From Reticulitermes speratus (taxonomy: Eukaryota > Arthropoda > Insecta > Blattodea > Rhinotermitidae), in the NCBI GenBank assembly GCA_021186555.1, contig JAJKFL010000004.1, forward strand, positions 41,274,351 to 41,338,350: a stretch of DNA of 64,000 nt, written 5' to 3'. Positions within the stretch are counted from its first letter, which is position 1. Each line of letters starts with the position of its first letter. The notes beneath the pieces were generated by a model. The model was not told where the DNA came from. It saw only the letters and a program-made list of their open reading frames with translations, and ran no database searches. Positions 11,231 to 22,520 of the stretch are shown here, piece after piece. Both the position numbers and the translations under genes were made by a program.

Positions 11231-12292
11231 ACATTACTACCACGTGTCTAGTGCCACATTACTACCACGTGTCTAGTGCCACATTACTACCACGTGTCTA
11301 GTGCCACATTAATACCACGTGTCTAGCGCCACATTACTACCACGTGCCTAGCGCTACATTACTACCACGTGTCTAGTGCCACATTACTACCACGTGTCTA
11401 GCGCCACATTACTACCACATATCTAGCGCCACATTACTACCACGTGTCTAGTGCCACATTACTACCACGTGTCTAGTGCCACATTACTACCACGTGTCTA
11501 GCGCCACATTACTACCACGTGTCTAGTGCCACATTACTACCACGTGTCTAGCGCCACATTACTACCACGTGTCTAGCACCACATTACTTCCACGTGTCTA
11601 GTGCCACATTACTACCACGTGTCTAGTGCCACATTACTACCACGTGTCTAGTGCCACATTACTACCACGTGTCTAGCGCCACATTACTACCACGTGTCTA
11701 GCGCCACATTACTACCACGTGTCTAGCGCCACATTACTACCACGTGTCCAGCGCCACATTACTACCACGTGTCTAGTGCCACTTTACTACCACGTGTCTA
11801 GTGCCACATTACTACCGCGTGTCTAGCGCCACATTACTACCACGTGTTTAGTGCCACATTACTGCTACGTGTCTAGTGCCACATTACTACCACATGTCTA
11901 GTGCCACTTTACTACCACGTGTCTAGTGCCACATTACTACCACGTGTCTAGCGCCACATTACTACCGCGTGTCTAGCGCCACATTACTGCCACGTGTCTA
12001 GCGCCACATTACTACCACGTGTCTAGTGCCACTTTACTACCACGTGTCTAGTGCCACATTACTACCACGTGTCTAGCGCCACATTACTACCGCGTGTTTA
12101 GTGCCACATTACTGCCACGTGTCTAGTGCCACATTACTACCATGTGTCTAGTGCCACATTACTACCACGTGTCTAGTGCCACATTACTACCACGTGTCTA
12201 ATGCCACATTACTACCACGTGTCTAGTGCCACATTACTACCACGTGTCTAGCGCCACATTACTACCACGTGTCTAGCGCCACATTTCCGGAC
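11231..12292. repeat. 25-bp tandem array, about 42 copies
   Basis: The unit is ATTACTACCACGTGTCTAGY plus GCCAC. It contains the CACGTG palindrome (E-box sequence) in almost every unit. Two main subtypes (AGTGCC/AGCGCC) alternate irregularly. Confidence 0.96.
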
Positions 12293-12336
12293 ACAGTGAC
12301 GAGGACGAGAGATCCTGCGAGTTCGTTTGTGTTTGC

Positions 12337-12572
12337 TGCATAGTTTGATTCTGTTTGCTTCACTTTATGATTCTGTTTGCTTCACTGTTTGATTCTGTTA
12401 ACTTCACGGTTTGATTCTGTTTGCTTCACTGTTTGATTCTGTTAACTTCACGGTTTGATTCTGTTTGCTTCACTGCTTGATTCTGTTGTCTGCACTGCCA
12501 CATTCAGGATGACACCTGCTGTCAGTGACACCTGCTGTCAGTGACACCTGCTGTCAGTGACACCTGCTGCTG
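12337..12572. repeat. Two short arrays: 22-bp (about 6.5 copies), then 16-bp (4 copies)
   Basis: 12337-12490 repeats GTTTGATTCTGTTTGCTTCA plus CT, with a GTTAAC variant in alternate units. 12507-12572 repeats GACACCTGCTGTCAGT. Confidence 0.9.
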
Positions 12573-12707
12573 TGAAGCACATTTGTCTACGTAACTGCAG
12601 CAACGTCACAAAGTGTTCTATCTTACACTCACCGTGCATTTGCATTCAATATTTAACTTCCAACTAAATGCAGTTTATTTAAAACTATTTTATAGTTTTC
12701 CTAAATT

Positions 12708-12751
12708 TCCCTACATATGTTTCGGTCCGATCTCAGACCATCTTCAGGGGA
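12708..12751 (-). ncRNA. Hammerhead-like ribozyme motif
   Basis: On the minus strand: TCCC, CTGAAGA, stem II GGTC/GACC, GAAACATATGTA, GGGA. Stem I TCCC/GGGA is complementary, stem III is ACAT/ATGT and the cleavage triplet is GTA. One extra T follows the CUGANGA box. All core positions fit the hammerhead consensus. Confidence 0.65.
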
Positions 12752-12798
12752 TCATAAACTGCACTTATGTCACGTCCATATGTGTTCGTGCAAATGCA

Positions 12799-13089
12799 TA
12801 TGTAGTGTAGATCAGTTGTGTCTGATCGTGTAAGTGTCCATATGTAGTGTAGATCACTTGTGTCTGATCGTGTAAGTGTCCATATGTAGTGTAGATCAGT
12901 TGTGTCTGATCGTGTAAGTGTCCATATGTAGTGTAGATCAGTTGTGTCTGATCGTGTAAGTGTCCATATGTAGTGTAGATCACTTGTGTCTGATCGTGTA
13001 AGTGTCTATATGTAGTGTAGATCACTTGTGTCTGATCGTGTAAGTGTCCATATGTAGTGTAGATCAGTTGTGTCTGATCGTGTAAGTGT
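12799..13089. repeat. 42-bp tandem array, 7 copies (left half of palindrome)
   Basis: The unit includes TATGTAGTGTAGATCAGTTG and TGTCTGATCGTGTAAGTGTC. It is the reverse complement of the array at 13230-13680. Confidence 0.95.
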
Positions 13090-13229
13090 TGCTGTTGCTG
13101 TTGCTGTTGATGTTGATGTTGCTGTTGCTGTATCTCGGCGTTGCAAGTTTTGTTAAACCAGATGGACGCATTTGTTCTCAGTAGTTTTCCTTTCGTGTTC
13201 TGTATTTATAGATTATTCTTGCCTGTTGG

Positions 13230-13680
13230 ACACTTACACGATCAGACACTTACACGATCAGACACTTACACGATCAGACACAACTGATCTACACTACATA
13301 TGGACACTTACACGATCAGACACAACTGATCTACACTACATATGGACACTTACACGATCAGACACTTACACGATCAGACACTTACACGATCAGACACTTA
13401 CACGATCAGACACAACTGATCTACACTACATATGGACACTTACACGATCAGACACAACTGATCTACACTACATATGGACACTTACACGATCAGACACTTA
13501 CACGATCAGACACTTACACGATCAGACACAACTGATCTACACTACATATGGACACTTACACGATCAGACACAACTGATCTACACTACATATGGACACTTA
13601 CACGATCAGACACTTACACGATCAGACACTTACACGATCAGACACTTACACGATCAGACACAACTGATCTACACTACATA
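13230..13680. repeat. Mixed 16-bp / 42-bp tandem array (right half of palindrome)
   Basis: The 42-bp units (ACACTTACACGATCAG plus ACACAACTGATCTACACTAC) alternate with runs of two to four copies of the 16-bp subunit ACACTTACACGATCAG. The block order repeats, which points to amplification of a larger composite unit. Confidence 0.93.
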
Positions 13681-13726
13681 TGCAATTGCACGAACACATA
13701 TGGACGTGATGTAAGTGCAGTTTATG

Positions 13727-13772
13727 ACCCCCTGAAGATGGTCTGAGATCGGACCGAAACATATGTAGGGAA
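13727..13772 (+). ncRNA. Hammerhead-like ribozyme motif
   Basis: Inverted partner of the 12.7-kb copy with the same core: CTGAAGA, stem II GGTC/GACC, GAAACATATGTA, GGGAAA. Stem I has three C:G pairs directly next to the core. Confidence 0.65.
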
Positions 13773-13830
13773 ATTTAGGAAAACTATAAAATAGTTTTAA
13801 ATAAACTGCATTTAGTTGGAAGTTACGAAG

Positions 13831-14224
13831 TTTGTTCACTACGCGAGGTTCCCCAGGTCATGGTTCATCAGTGAACTACGCTATATTGATCTGAACTACG
13901 CTACATGACCGTCTTCACTGTGTCATGACATGTGTCATGACATGTGTCACACTGTACATATCAATCTGTTTTTTATTCTATATGTCAGTTCAAGTGACTC
14001 TCTTCCGTTGCAGGTAAGCCTCGTACCCGAAGCATGCTGACAGCAAAGCGAAATGACATACTGCGTGCTGCGCTGATGTGCTGAGTGTCGGTGAGTGTTT
14101 GTACTGCGGTGATGTGCTGAGTGTTCGGTGAGTGTTTGTACTGCGGTGATGTGCTGAGTGTCGGTGAGTGTTTGTACGTTTATGTATTCATTTAACGACG
14201 CTGACAGTGTCTCGGACTGAACAA
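13831..14224. other. Mostly single-copy; short 36-bp repeat near 14060-14175
   Basis: GTGCTGAGTGTCGGTGAGTG with TTTGTACTGCGGTGAT is present about 2.5 times. Nothing else recognised. Confidence 0.5.
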
Positions 14225-14415
14225 TATTGAATATTAGGATGAGCAGTGAGTAATGAATTGGAGGGGATGAGGAAGGAGGCGGTCCTGGCCTGATTTAAGG
14301 TACTGTCCCTACCGGAAGTCCTTAGTCAGGATGGGCGACGTTCGAACCTGCGACGTCCCAAACAAGAGGCAGGCGTAGGCGCAGCATGCCAAGACCGCCC
14401 TGCCGCTCAAATTAC
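14225..14415 (-). mobile_element. tRNA-derived SINE remnant (family C)
   Basis: Minus strand: CGCAGGTTCGAACGTC resembles box B, with an upstream tRNA-like head. The right part reads GGAAGGAGGCGGTCCTGGCC on the plus strand, shared with the copies at 18455 and 46008 (GGAAGGAAGCTGTCGTGACC / GGAAGGAGCTGTCGTGTCCC). No duplication was identified. Confidence 0.55.
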
Positions 14416-14869
14416 ATCACCACGGCTCGTTACATATGTTTCCAATTAATTTATTGGTAATCTGCCTAACACTCCACGCCATATAGCGTCGTTAAACAAA
14501 CAAGTAAGCCGAACACAACGGCATAATAACCACTGCAGCCCTTCCTGTCAATATTAAAGTCATATTATAGGGTAATTATTTTATCTGACAACTGTCGGTT
14601 GCCACGTCAGCTGACCGCCCACTGTCAGATGAAGACAGCTGACTGACTGACTGACTGACAGTGAAGTTGAGCAAGTACACTTGACACGTGTCACAAAATA
14701 GACTGCGTGCAGAGAGTGTAGGCCTACCGCAATACATGCACGTCACTTCAACAGACTGCCACCATACATACTGGCACGAATACAAAATGAATTTTGTAAT
14801 GAGCCTGTATGTGGCTGTTCTGTGTTAGGTGTCCCGCGGGAAATAGAACTCTGACTTTTGTAGCCCTAT
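14416..14869. other. No gene; probable left end of a short TIR element near 14567
   Basis: TATAGGGTAATTATTTTATC and GACAACTGTCGGTTG match the ends of the TIR element at 39076-39229. No right end was located. Confidence 0.4.
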
Positions 14870-15600
14870 ATTCCTTTTAAAGCCCAGTGGTTACTATATG
14901 TACCACCAGGTTTAACATTCACAAATTCTACGATCTGCCCACACACTGTATTTATGTGTTTTATGTGGATCTCAGAACAAACAGCGATTATTTCACTGTA
15001 TAACATTAACTGACTGGTTTGTATAACTGAGACGGAGTGTGTTTACTGCGCGGTACGGACTGTAGCCCTCTAAAACCCAGTGGTTACTATATGTACCACC
15101 ACGTTTAACATTCACAAATTCTACGATCTGCCCACACACTGTATTTATGTGTTTTATGTGGATCTCAGAACAAACAGCGATTATTTCACTGTACAACATT
15201 AACTGACTGGTTTGTATAACTGAGACGGAGTGTGTTTACTGCGCGGTACGGACTGTATTTATGTGTTTTGTGTGGATCTCAGAACAAACAGCGATTATTT
15301 CACTGTAACAACATTAACTGACTGGTTTGTATAACTGAGACGGAGTGTGTTTACCGCGCGGTACGGACTGTATTTATGTGTTTTGTGTGGATCTCAGAAC
15401 AAACAGCGATTATTTCACTGTACAACATTAACTGACTGGTTTGTATAACTGAGACGGTGTGTGTTTACTGCGCGGTACGGACTGTATTTATGTGTTTTGT
15501 GTGGATCTCAGAACAAACAGCGATTATTTCACTGTACAACATTAACTGACTGGTTTGTATAACTGAGACGGAGTGTGTTTACCGCGCGGTACGAGCTGAG
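14870..15600 (+). mobile_element. piggyBac-like TTAA element, tandem 114-bp units, two heads
   Basis: The head TAAAGCCCAGTGGTTACTAT is followed by one 114-bp unit. A second head (15066-15145) and four more units follow, ending GCGCGGTACGAGCTGAGT. The duplicated head implies amplification or recombination of head-plus-unit. The unit starts CTGTATTTATGTGTTTTGTG. Confidence 0.8.
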
Positions 15601-15612
15601 TCTTTATATATA

Positions 15613-15785
15613 GTTCCTTTTAATGTCCACCAATGCTCCACACTCATCTTCGTCTCCACGTTGCTCTTACCAGAAGGACAACTGCGCGACGCCTGTGAAC
15701 CTTGCAACAAGCGATGCTGTTTTGCAAATCGAGCAGCATTGCATAGACACTAACGTTCCTTTTGTTTTTCGTTTCTTTTCCCCGC
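15613..15785 (+). mobile_element. 3' fragment of the 91-bp-unit SINE (family D)
   Basis: CCACCAATGCTCCACACTCA, then TTGCTCTTACCAGAAGGAC and an ending with AGCATTGCATAGACAC match the 3' body of the elements at 28.25 and 55.9 kb. Only part of one 91-bp unit is present. Confidence 0.65.
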
Positions 15786-15796
15786 TTTCAAAGGCT

Positions 15797-16435
15797 CACG
15801 TGCCACGTGCCCACATGCCCACGTCTCTAGTGCCCACGTGCCCACGTCTCTAGTGCCCACATGCCCACGTCTCTAGTGCCCACATGCCCACGTCTCTAGT
15901 GCCCACGTGCCCACGTCTCTAGTGCCCACGTGCCCACGTCTCTAGTGCCCACGTGCCCACGTCTCTAGTGCCCACATGCCCACGTCTCTAGTGCCCACAT
16001 GCCCACGTCTCTAGTGCCCACGTGCCCACGTCTCTAGTGCCCACATGCCCACGTCTCTAGTGCCCACGTGCCCACGTCTCTAGTGCCCACGTGCCCACGT
16101 CTCTAGTGCCCACGTGCCCACGTCTCTAGTGCCCACATGCCCACGTCTCTAGTGCCCACGTGCCCACGTCTCTAGTGCCCACATGCCCACGTCTCTAGTG
16201 CCCACGTGCCCACGTCTCTAGTGCCCACGTGCCCACGTCTCTAGTGCCCACATGCCCACGTCTCTAGTGCCCACGTGCCCACGTCTCTAGTGCCCACATG
16301 CCCACGTCTCTAGTGTCCACGTGCCCACGTCTCTAGTGCCCACATGCCCACGTCTCTAGTGCCCACATGCCCACGTCTCTAGTGCCCACATGCCCACGTC
16401 TCTAGTGCCCACATGCCCACGTCTCTAGTGCTCAC
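15797..16435. repeat. 23-bp tandem array, about 27 copies
   Basis: The unit is GTGCCCACRTGCCCACGTCT plus CTA. The single A/G difference (CACGTG versus CACATG) is scattered through the array. Confidence 0.96.
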
Positions 16436-17105
16436 CAATCTTCTCGCTAAAGACACTTAGCATCATGCCAATCATTCTTGCTCAGCCAATAGCAGCGCTA
16501 ATGACGCAGCATCCTGCAATTCCGTGCCGCCCCTCGGATTGGTATTGATGCGTTGCAATACAGACAAAGCATCCTCGTCTCCCATAGCAACCGAAACACT
16601 GCCGCGCCGTGACGCGTCGCCAACGTCGTGTGGCGCCAGCGCGTGGCCGCCATGCTTGTTTGTGCTCCTCTTTCTCTGACTCAGAGCGGTAAAGCAGCCT
16701 AAGTGACACTGAAGGACATCTGTTGGCGGATGTAGCGCACTGCTGCAGGGTGACAGGCGTGCTGTGTCCAGGTAACACGTACAGACGAGTTGCACTGAGC
16801 TACAAGCATTCGTGGCTTTGCCTGAAGGGGGGGGGGGGGGCGTGTCCGGTCCACAACCCGGCGCTCGGTCCTGTTATTGGAAGGGACGCTGGGTAGAAAG
16901 AATATTGCCGGGAATGGAGACCTGATTATTCGGTACTGCAGCCCGTACCCTCGTTCCTGTACTGACCGATGCTGTTACCTTCTTTCGACAAGCAGAGTGT
17001 ATCACTGGGGCCAGAGTTTTGTTTGAGCACTTTGGTTTCCCCTGCCACCAATGCTGCACACTCAGTTACCATCAGGGACCATTACATTTGGCAGCAGTGT
17101 CTGTC
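16436..17105. other. Single-copy-looking; CpG-richer block and a G tract, no gene recognised
   Basis: 16470-16800 is richer in CpG than its surroundings and has overlapping minus frames of 98 and 107 codons without recognisable domains. A run of about 14 G lies near 16828-16841. Confidence 0.35.
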
Positions 17106-17295
17106 AGCAGACTTACACAACTGTTGTCAGCAGTCTTACACGACTACTGACAGCAGTCTTACACGACTACTGACAGCAGTCTTACACGACTACTGACAGC
17201 AGTCTTACACGACTACTGACAGCAGTCTTACACGACTACTGACAGCAGTCTTACACGACTACTGACAGCAGTCTTACACGACTACTGACAGCAGA
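17106..17295. repeat. 23-bp tandem array, about 8 copies
   Basis: The unit is CAGCAGTCTTACACGACTAC plus TGA. The first copy is diverged. Confidence 0.93.
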
Positions 17296-17439
17296 AAGAC
17301 TGTAACTGTGACAACGGCTTAACTAACAGTTTAACATTTGAAGTCGTCACTGTGTGTGAAGATTGTTGTGTTGTTGGGTGGGCTTTGATGCACTGTGGTC
17401 ACATGACAGTGTACCTGCACTTACTGAGCTAACCTGCAA

Positions 17440-17962
17440 TGTTGTGAGACTTGGTCTGTCACTGAGGGAGGAACATAGGCTGAGGGTGTTCGAGAGTAGG
17501 GTGCTGAGGGGGATATTTGGGTCTAAGTGGGACGGGGTAACGGGGGAGTGGAAAAGACTACATAACGAGGAGCTTAATGATCTGTACTGATCACCAAATA
17601 TTATTCGGGTGATCAAATCAAGAAGAATGAGGTGGGTGGGGCATGTAGCACGTATGGGCGAAGGGAGAGGTGCATACAGGATTTTGGTGGGGAGACCTGA
17701 GGGAAGGAGACCACTTGGAAGACCCAGGCGTAGATGGGAGGATAATATTAAAATTGATCTTCAAGAAGTGGGATGGGAGGGGGGGCATGGACTGGATTGA
17801 TATGGCTCAGGATAGGGACAGGTGGCGGGCTGTTGTGAATGCGGTAATGAACCGTCGGGTTCCATAAAATGCGGGGAATGTCTTGACTAGCTGAGGAACT
17901 GTTAGCTTCTCAAGAATGACTGTGCTGCATGGAGTTAGTTAGATAGTTAGTTAGTTAGTTAG
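17440..17962 (+). pseudogene. Non-LTR retrotransposon (RTE-like) 3' end, broken ORF
   Basis: Translation gives [72 protein letters not shown] and [18 protein letters not shown]. This is the familiar C-terminal region of insect LINE reverse transcriptases. A TGA interrupts at about 17588, and extra bases near 17780 shift the frame. A conserved 3' UTR (GGGGAATGTCTTGACTAGCT) and an (AGTT)n tail end at about 17962, typical of RTE-like LINEs. 5'-truncated. Confidence 0.88.
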
Positions 17963-18355
17963 TTACCCGGCGGTGTATCAGCACTTCTCAATGAACAGTC
18001 TCACAATTACAGCACTTAAAGTCCCTTTCAAACTTTTGTACAGCTTCAGATTGCTCCATATTTACGTCACTCCGTAACGAAGCTTTATTGTAGCCATGGA
18101 CGCCGTGACACGGTAACCGTGACAACGAAGTGTCACTTGCAGACCGAGCGCAGTAAGTGAGTCGCGTGCTGCAAGTACTGACAGTGTACTGACACTTGCG
18201 TCTAATGTGTAGCGTTACGTTACGTTACGTTACACAACTTCGGTAGTTAGCATATCGTCATACAATAATCACGTGACTGACGACACCGTTCGGGGAATGC
18301 AAGTCAAATAGTGCTCAAGCAGACAGACAGACCGACGGTGTCAGTAACTGACAGT
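17963..18355. other. No gene; (CGTTA)n microsatellite near 18207-18230
   Basis: About four to five CGTTA pentamers. Otherwise unrecognised. Confidence 0.5.
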
Positions 18356-18438
18356 ATACAGGGTGGTGCATGTCATTTGGCAGTAGAGGCAAGTTGTTAG
18401 ACATGGATTGTGAAGTTACTTTTGCGCCACCCTGTATA
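18356..18438. mobile_element. Short TIR element (MITE), about 83 bp
   Basis: The ends ATACAGGGTGGTGCA and TGCGCCACCCTGTAT are inverted repeats with TA at both borders, consistent with a Tc1/mariner-type TA target. A diverged relative lies at 22448-22520. Confidence 0.7.
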
Positions 18439-18454
18439 ATACATAGAATTGAGT

Positions 18455-18612
18455 GAGTGATGAATCGGAAAGGATCTAGAAGGAAGCTGTCGTGACCTCA
18501 TTTGAGGTATTATGCCGGAATGCACCTGCAAATCTCAGGCGAATTCACTTCCGTTCCGGAACTAGAACCCGGGACCTCCCAGTGCTGCCATTCGACCCCG
18601 CAGCCTCCTCTA
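18455..18612 (-). mobile_element. tRNA-derived SINE (family C)
   Basis: Box-B-like GGTCCCGGGTTCTAGTTCC reads on the minus strand. The distal part carries AAGGAAGCTGTCGTGACCTC, shared with 14.2 and 46.0 kb. Confidence 0.6.
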
Positions 18613-18849
18613 GCACAGTCAGTTGCAACGAACATGGCCGACCGCGCTGTCGCGTTCTGTGGAGGAAGTGAAGTAATATGCTACCACACGTGAGTGGTCA
18701 GGTTCACGCTGCCGCCGCCTTGGCTCCGTCTGAGTACGGCGAAGGGGAGAAACTGCTCCAACGGGGCGTCGAGCTCGGATTCTCAGAGCTGTTTTTGTCC
18801 TGATGTAATGCCAGTTGAATTTCAACGGGAAGACGTCGTCTTGTGCACT

Positions 18850-19140
18850 GTGTGTTGTTATGCGTGGTGAGGAGCGTCACGATGTTAGTCGGGAGATCAT
18901 ATCAAGCGAGATGAGATGGGCGGGGCGTGTAGCACGTGTGGGAGATGAAGTACGTACAGGTTTTTTTTTTGGAGAACCTGAGGGAAAGAGTCACTCTTAA
19001 GACCTAGGCGTAGATGGGAGTGTCATGTTAGAATGATTTTAAGGAACTGGACTGGGAAGGCGTTGAGTGGATTAATCTGGCTGTAGAGAGGAGCAGTTGG
19101 CGGGCTGTTGTGAACACGACGATGAACCGTATGGCTCTTT
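18850..19140 (+). pseudogene. Diverged RTE-like LINE 3' fragment
   Basis: SSEMRWAGRVARVGDE and TGFFFGEPEGKSH match the [14 protein letters not shown] and [10 protein letters not shown] stretch of the 17.4-kb copy. Downstream is DDEPYGS. Multiple stops, a T tract and frameshifts are present. Confidence 0.75.
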
Positions 19141-19371
19141 GCTTGTGCAGTACAAGTGACAGGCTTACAACGAACCTCCAGGCCCAATTAGGTCCTTTGT
19201 ATACGGAGGTACAGGTGTCCCTTTTAACGTGTCCCTAACACGGCAGCTGTACTTCGATGTCCCGGCGAATGCGGATTTCCTGTATGATAACTGCCGCTGT
19301 CAGGAAACAGTAAAAGATACACCCTGTACATGGTCGAATAGGTGTGTTTGTCCGAACGGAAGGCCCGTGTC

Positions 19372-20783
19372 CTCCGTTCTGTATATGCAGAGCACATTGC
19401 AGCACTAACATTTGTACAGTTCAGTCCGTTCTGTATACGCAGAGCACATTGCAGCACTAACATTTGTACAGTTCAGTCCGTTCTGTATACGCAGAGCACA
19501 CTGCAGCACTAACATTTGTACAGTTCAGTCCGTTCTGTATACGCAGAGCACATTGCAGCACTAACATTTGTACAGTTCAGTCCGTTCTGTATACGCAGAG
19601 CACATTGCAGCACTAACATTTGTACAGTTCAGTCCGTTCTGTATACGCAGAGCACATTGCAGCACTAACATTTGTACAGTTCAGTCCGTTCTGTATACGC
19701 AGAGCACATTGCAGCACTAACATTTGTACAGTTCAGTCCGTTCTGTATATGCAGAGCACATTGCAGCACTAACATTTGTACAGTTCAGTCCGTTCTGTAT
19801 ATGCAGAGCACATTGCAGCACTAACATTTGTACAGTTCAGTCCGTTCTGTATACGCAGAGCACATTGCAGCACTAACATTTGTACAGTTCAGTCCGTTCT
19901 GTATATGCAGAGCACATTGCAGCACTAACATTTGTACAGTTCAGTCCGTTCTGTATACGCAGAGCACATTGCAGCACTAACATTTGTACAGTTCAGTCCG
20001 TTCTGTATATACAGAGCACATTGCAGCACTAACATTTGTACAGTTCAGTCCGTTCTGTATACGCAGAGCACATTGCAGCACTAACATTTGTACAGTTCAG
20101 TCCGTTCTGTATACGCAGAGCACATTGCAGCACTAACATTTGTACAGTTCAGTCCGTTCTGTATACGCAGAGCACATTGCAGCACTAACATTTGTACAGT
20201 TCAGTCCGTTCTGTATACGCAGAGCACATTGCAGCACTAACATTTGTACAGTTCAGTCCGTTCTGTATATACAGAGCACATTGCAGCACTAACATTTGTA
20301 CAGTTCAGTCCGTTCTGTATACGCAGAGCACATTGCAGCACTAACATTTGTACAGTTCAGTCCGTTCTGTATATACAGAGCACATTGCAGCACTAACATT
20401 TGTACAGTTCAGTCCGTTCTGTATACGCAGAGCACATTGCAGCACTAACATTTGTACAGTTCAGTCCGTTCTGTATACGCAGAGCACATTGCAGCACTAA
20501 CATTTGTACAGTTCAGTCCGTTCTGTATACGCAGAGCACATTGCAGCACTAACATTTGTACAGTTCAGTCCGTTCTGTATATGCAGAGCACATTGCAGCA
20601 CTAACATTTGTACAGTTCAGTCCGTTCTGTATACGCAGAGCACATTGCAGCACTAACATTTGTACAGTTCAGTCCGTTCTGTATACGCAGAGCACATTGC
20701 AGCACTAACATTTGTACAGTTCAGTCCGTTCTGTATACGCAGAGCACATTGCAGCACTAACATTTGTACAGTTCAGTCCGTTC
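19372..20783. repeat. 52-bp tandem array, about 27 copies
   Basis: The unit is GTCCGTTCTGTATACGCAGA, GCACATTGCAGCACTAACAT and TTGTACAGTTCA. Copies differ almost only at TATACGC / TATATGC / TATATAC, which points to recent homogenisation. Confidence 0.97.
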
Positions 20784-21786
20784 GCCGTTGTGACGGTGTT
20801 TGACGCTCTGATGCGTCAACACGGCCTGATACTGGGCAATGGACAGTAACAGTTGTCGCTGGAATTACAGGAGCGCCAAACAGTTAACCAGAGAAGCTGC
20901 TGGTGGTCACAGCAAAAAAGCAAGACGTTAGCAAACCGAACAAGAACGGCAAACGTTCGAATATCTGCTTAGATCATGCAAATATACAAAAAGTAGCCTC
21001 CGTGTCCGTTATGCCAGTGCTGCACGCTATCTCCCGTGTTAGAAGTTCAGCATTACCATGGTAACGTAACGTAACGTAACGTAACGCTACTGTGGTTGTG
21101 TCCGTGTTTTTGTTTTGTGTTCTGTTTTTACTTCATTTTTGTATCTCTCTCTCTTTTCACTCTTTTAATTTTTATGGATAAAGAAAATGGACGTGCCGCC
21201 GTGTTACAAGCCGTTCCATGCTTCGCCTGTCCAACAGCCAACAGCCAACAGCTGTCCAACAGCCAGTACACTCATAAATAAGCTGCGAATTCTCGGAACG
21301 CCACTGGACGGTGGGATCGAGACAAAAGTCAAGTGCTGGCTCAGTTTTCTGTCTTGAGTAAAGTAAGTATGCTAACGTGAACGCAACGCTGTCTGTGTGC
21401 GTAATGTGATGGTTATTCCATTAGACGCAGACTCAACATCGTTCTTCCTAATTTCCCTACGTAACAATATGGCGGACGCGCGCAGTTTTGAGGTCAAAGC
21501 GACACTGCAGCTGCTTATAATACGTCCTGGTGTGGTAACAAATACGTAAATTTTGTGAAAGCAATTTTTGGCCAGCATTTCTTTAGCTTCGAGTTTGGTG
21601 GCGTCTAACAACTGAGCCATTGCGTGTTTGCAGTTGACAGTTCAAGCATGGCGACGATGCACACATTTAGGATTGTACCTGACGGGTTTAACGTACACAG
21701 AAACTGTAGTCTACTTCAGCGGTAAGTCTGCGGAACAGGAAGACTGTATGGTTTGTGCTCTAAACTGCTTGCTTCTCTGTGGGACT
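20784..21786. other. No gene recognised; (TAACG)n at 21058-21087
   Basis: An 82-codon minus frame (21372-21620) starts MAQLLDATKLEAKEMLAKNC and has no family I recognise. The pentamer run is the complement of the one at 18.2 kb. Confidence 0.35.
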
Positions 21787-22012
21787 TAGTGTGGGTCTGT
21801 TTATTGGGTCCACATAAGGTGTCTGGGGGTCTATTTATTGGGGTCCACATAAGGTGTCTGTTTATTGGGTCCACATAAGGTGTCTGTGGGTCGGTTTATT
21901 GGGTCCACATAAGGTGTCTGTGGGTCGGTTTATTGGGTCCACATAAGGTGTCTGGGGGTCTATTTATTGGGTCCACATAAGGTGTCTGTGGGTCTGTATA
22001 TTGGGTCCATCG
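21787..22012. repeat. Roughly 34-bp tandem array, about 6 irregular copies
   Basis: GGTTTATTGGGTCCACATAA with GTGTCTGTGGGTC. Unit length varies through small deletions. Confidence 0.9.
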
Positions 22013-22447
22013 CATTTAGTTACGTCACTTCTGTTACATGTGATAGTAGTTATAAACAGGAGCAGAATGTAACAACAATAAACGACAGCAGCCTTTTGTT
22101 ATGCAGTGTTGGTACAAATTTGGCCGATATAGCACACGACAGACTGCGTGCATGTCGTGATGCAAACTGGGTAATGATGTTGGTAACCGGGACAACATGT
22201 GTTTTCTGTTGGCAGTTCAACAAATCATCAGATATATCCGCTTTTCACGAACGTTATGAGAGTGGATTAAGGTAGCTTACTGCTTTAACGTGATACTGCG
22301 GTTGGGCCAAGTCGTTCATCTCTTGTTTTGTCGTTGTGGGGGAGGAGATGCGAACTGCTGAGTTGGCACAACAATGCAATCGAGTGGTCCTCACTTGCCT
22401 CGTGAGACGTCAGGTGCTTCAAACTAAGTACCACTAAGTACCTACAC
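22013..22447. other. No gene recognised
   Basis: A frame of 102 codons runs from the array to 22275 and resembles nothing I know. Confidence 0.35.
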
Positions 22448-22520
22448 AATATACAGGACGGCGCACGGCCCGTCTGTTCTTAACATCAGTATCAAGTGAC
22501 CTTTGCACCACTCTGTATAA
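22448..22520. mobile_element. Diverged short TIR element
   Basis: ATACAGGACGGCGCA and TGCACCACTCTGTATA are inverted and parallel the ends of the 18356-18438 element. Confidence 0.5.

Larger units (their letters stand above)
12625..13830 (-). mobile_element. 1.2-kb palindromic hammerhead element with mirrored tandem arrays
   Basis: The outer arms, about 12650-12800 and 13680-13830, are long near-perfect inverted repeats (AACTTCCAACTAAATGCAGT / ACTGCATTTAGTTGGAAGTT). Each holds a hammerhead-like motif. Inside them, one 42-bp unit array runs in opposite orientations on the two sides (12799-13089 and 13230-13680), so the whole could fold on itself. The left end carries CTCACCGTGCATTT, the complement of the ATGCACGGTGA tail seen after other copies, which suggests minus orientation. 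I found no clean target duplication. Confidence 0.7.

Noticed and set aside
12625..13830. Palindrome as a classical terminal-inverted-repeat DNA transposon
   Set aside because: The inverted copies are offset with a one-sided tail, and there are no transposase ends or short fixed target duplication. The hammerhead-element reading fits better.
16472..16795. Minus frame of 107 codons in a CpG-richer block as a first exon or promoter
   Set aside because: No recognisable protein, splice pattern or core promoter that I can defend.
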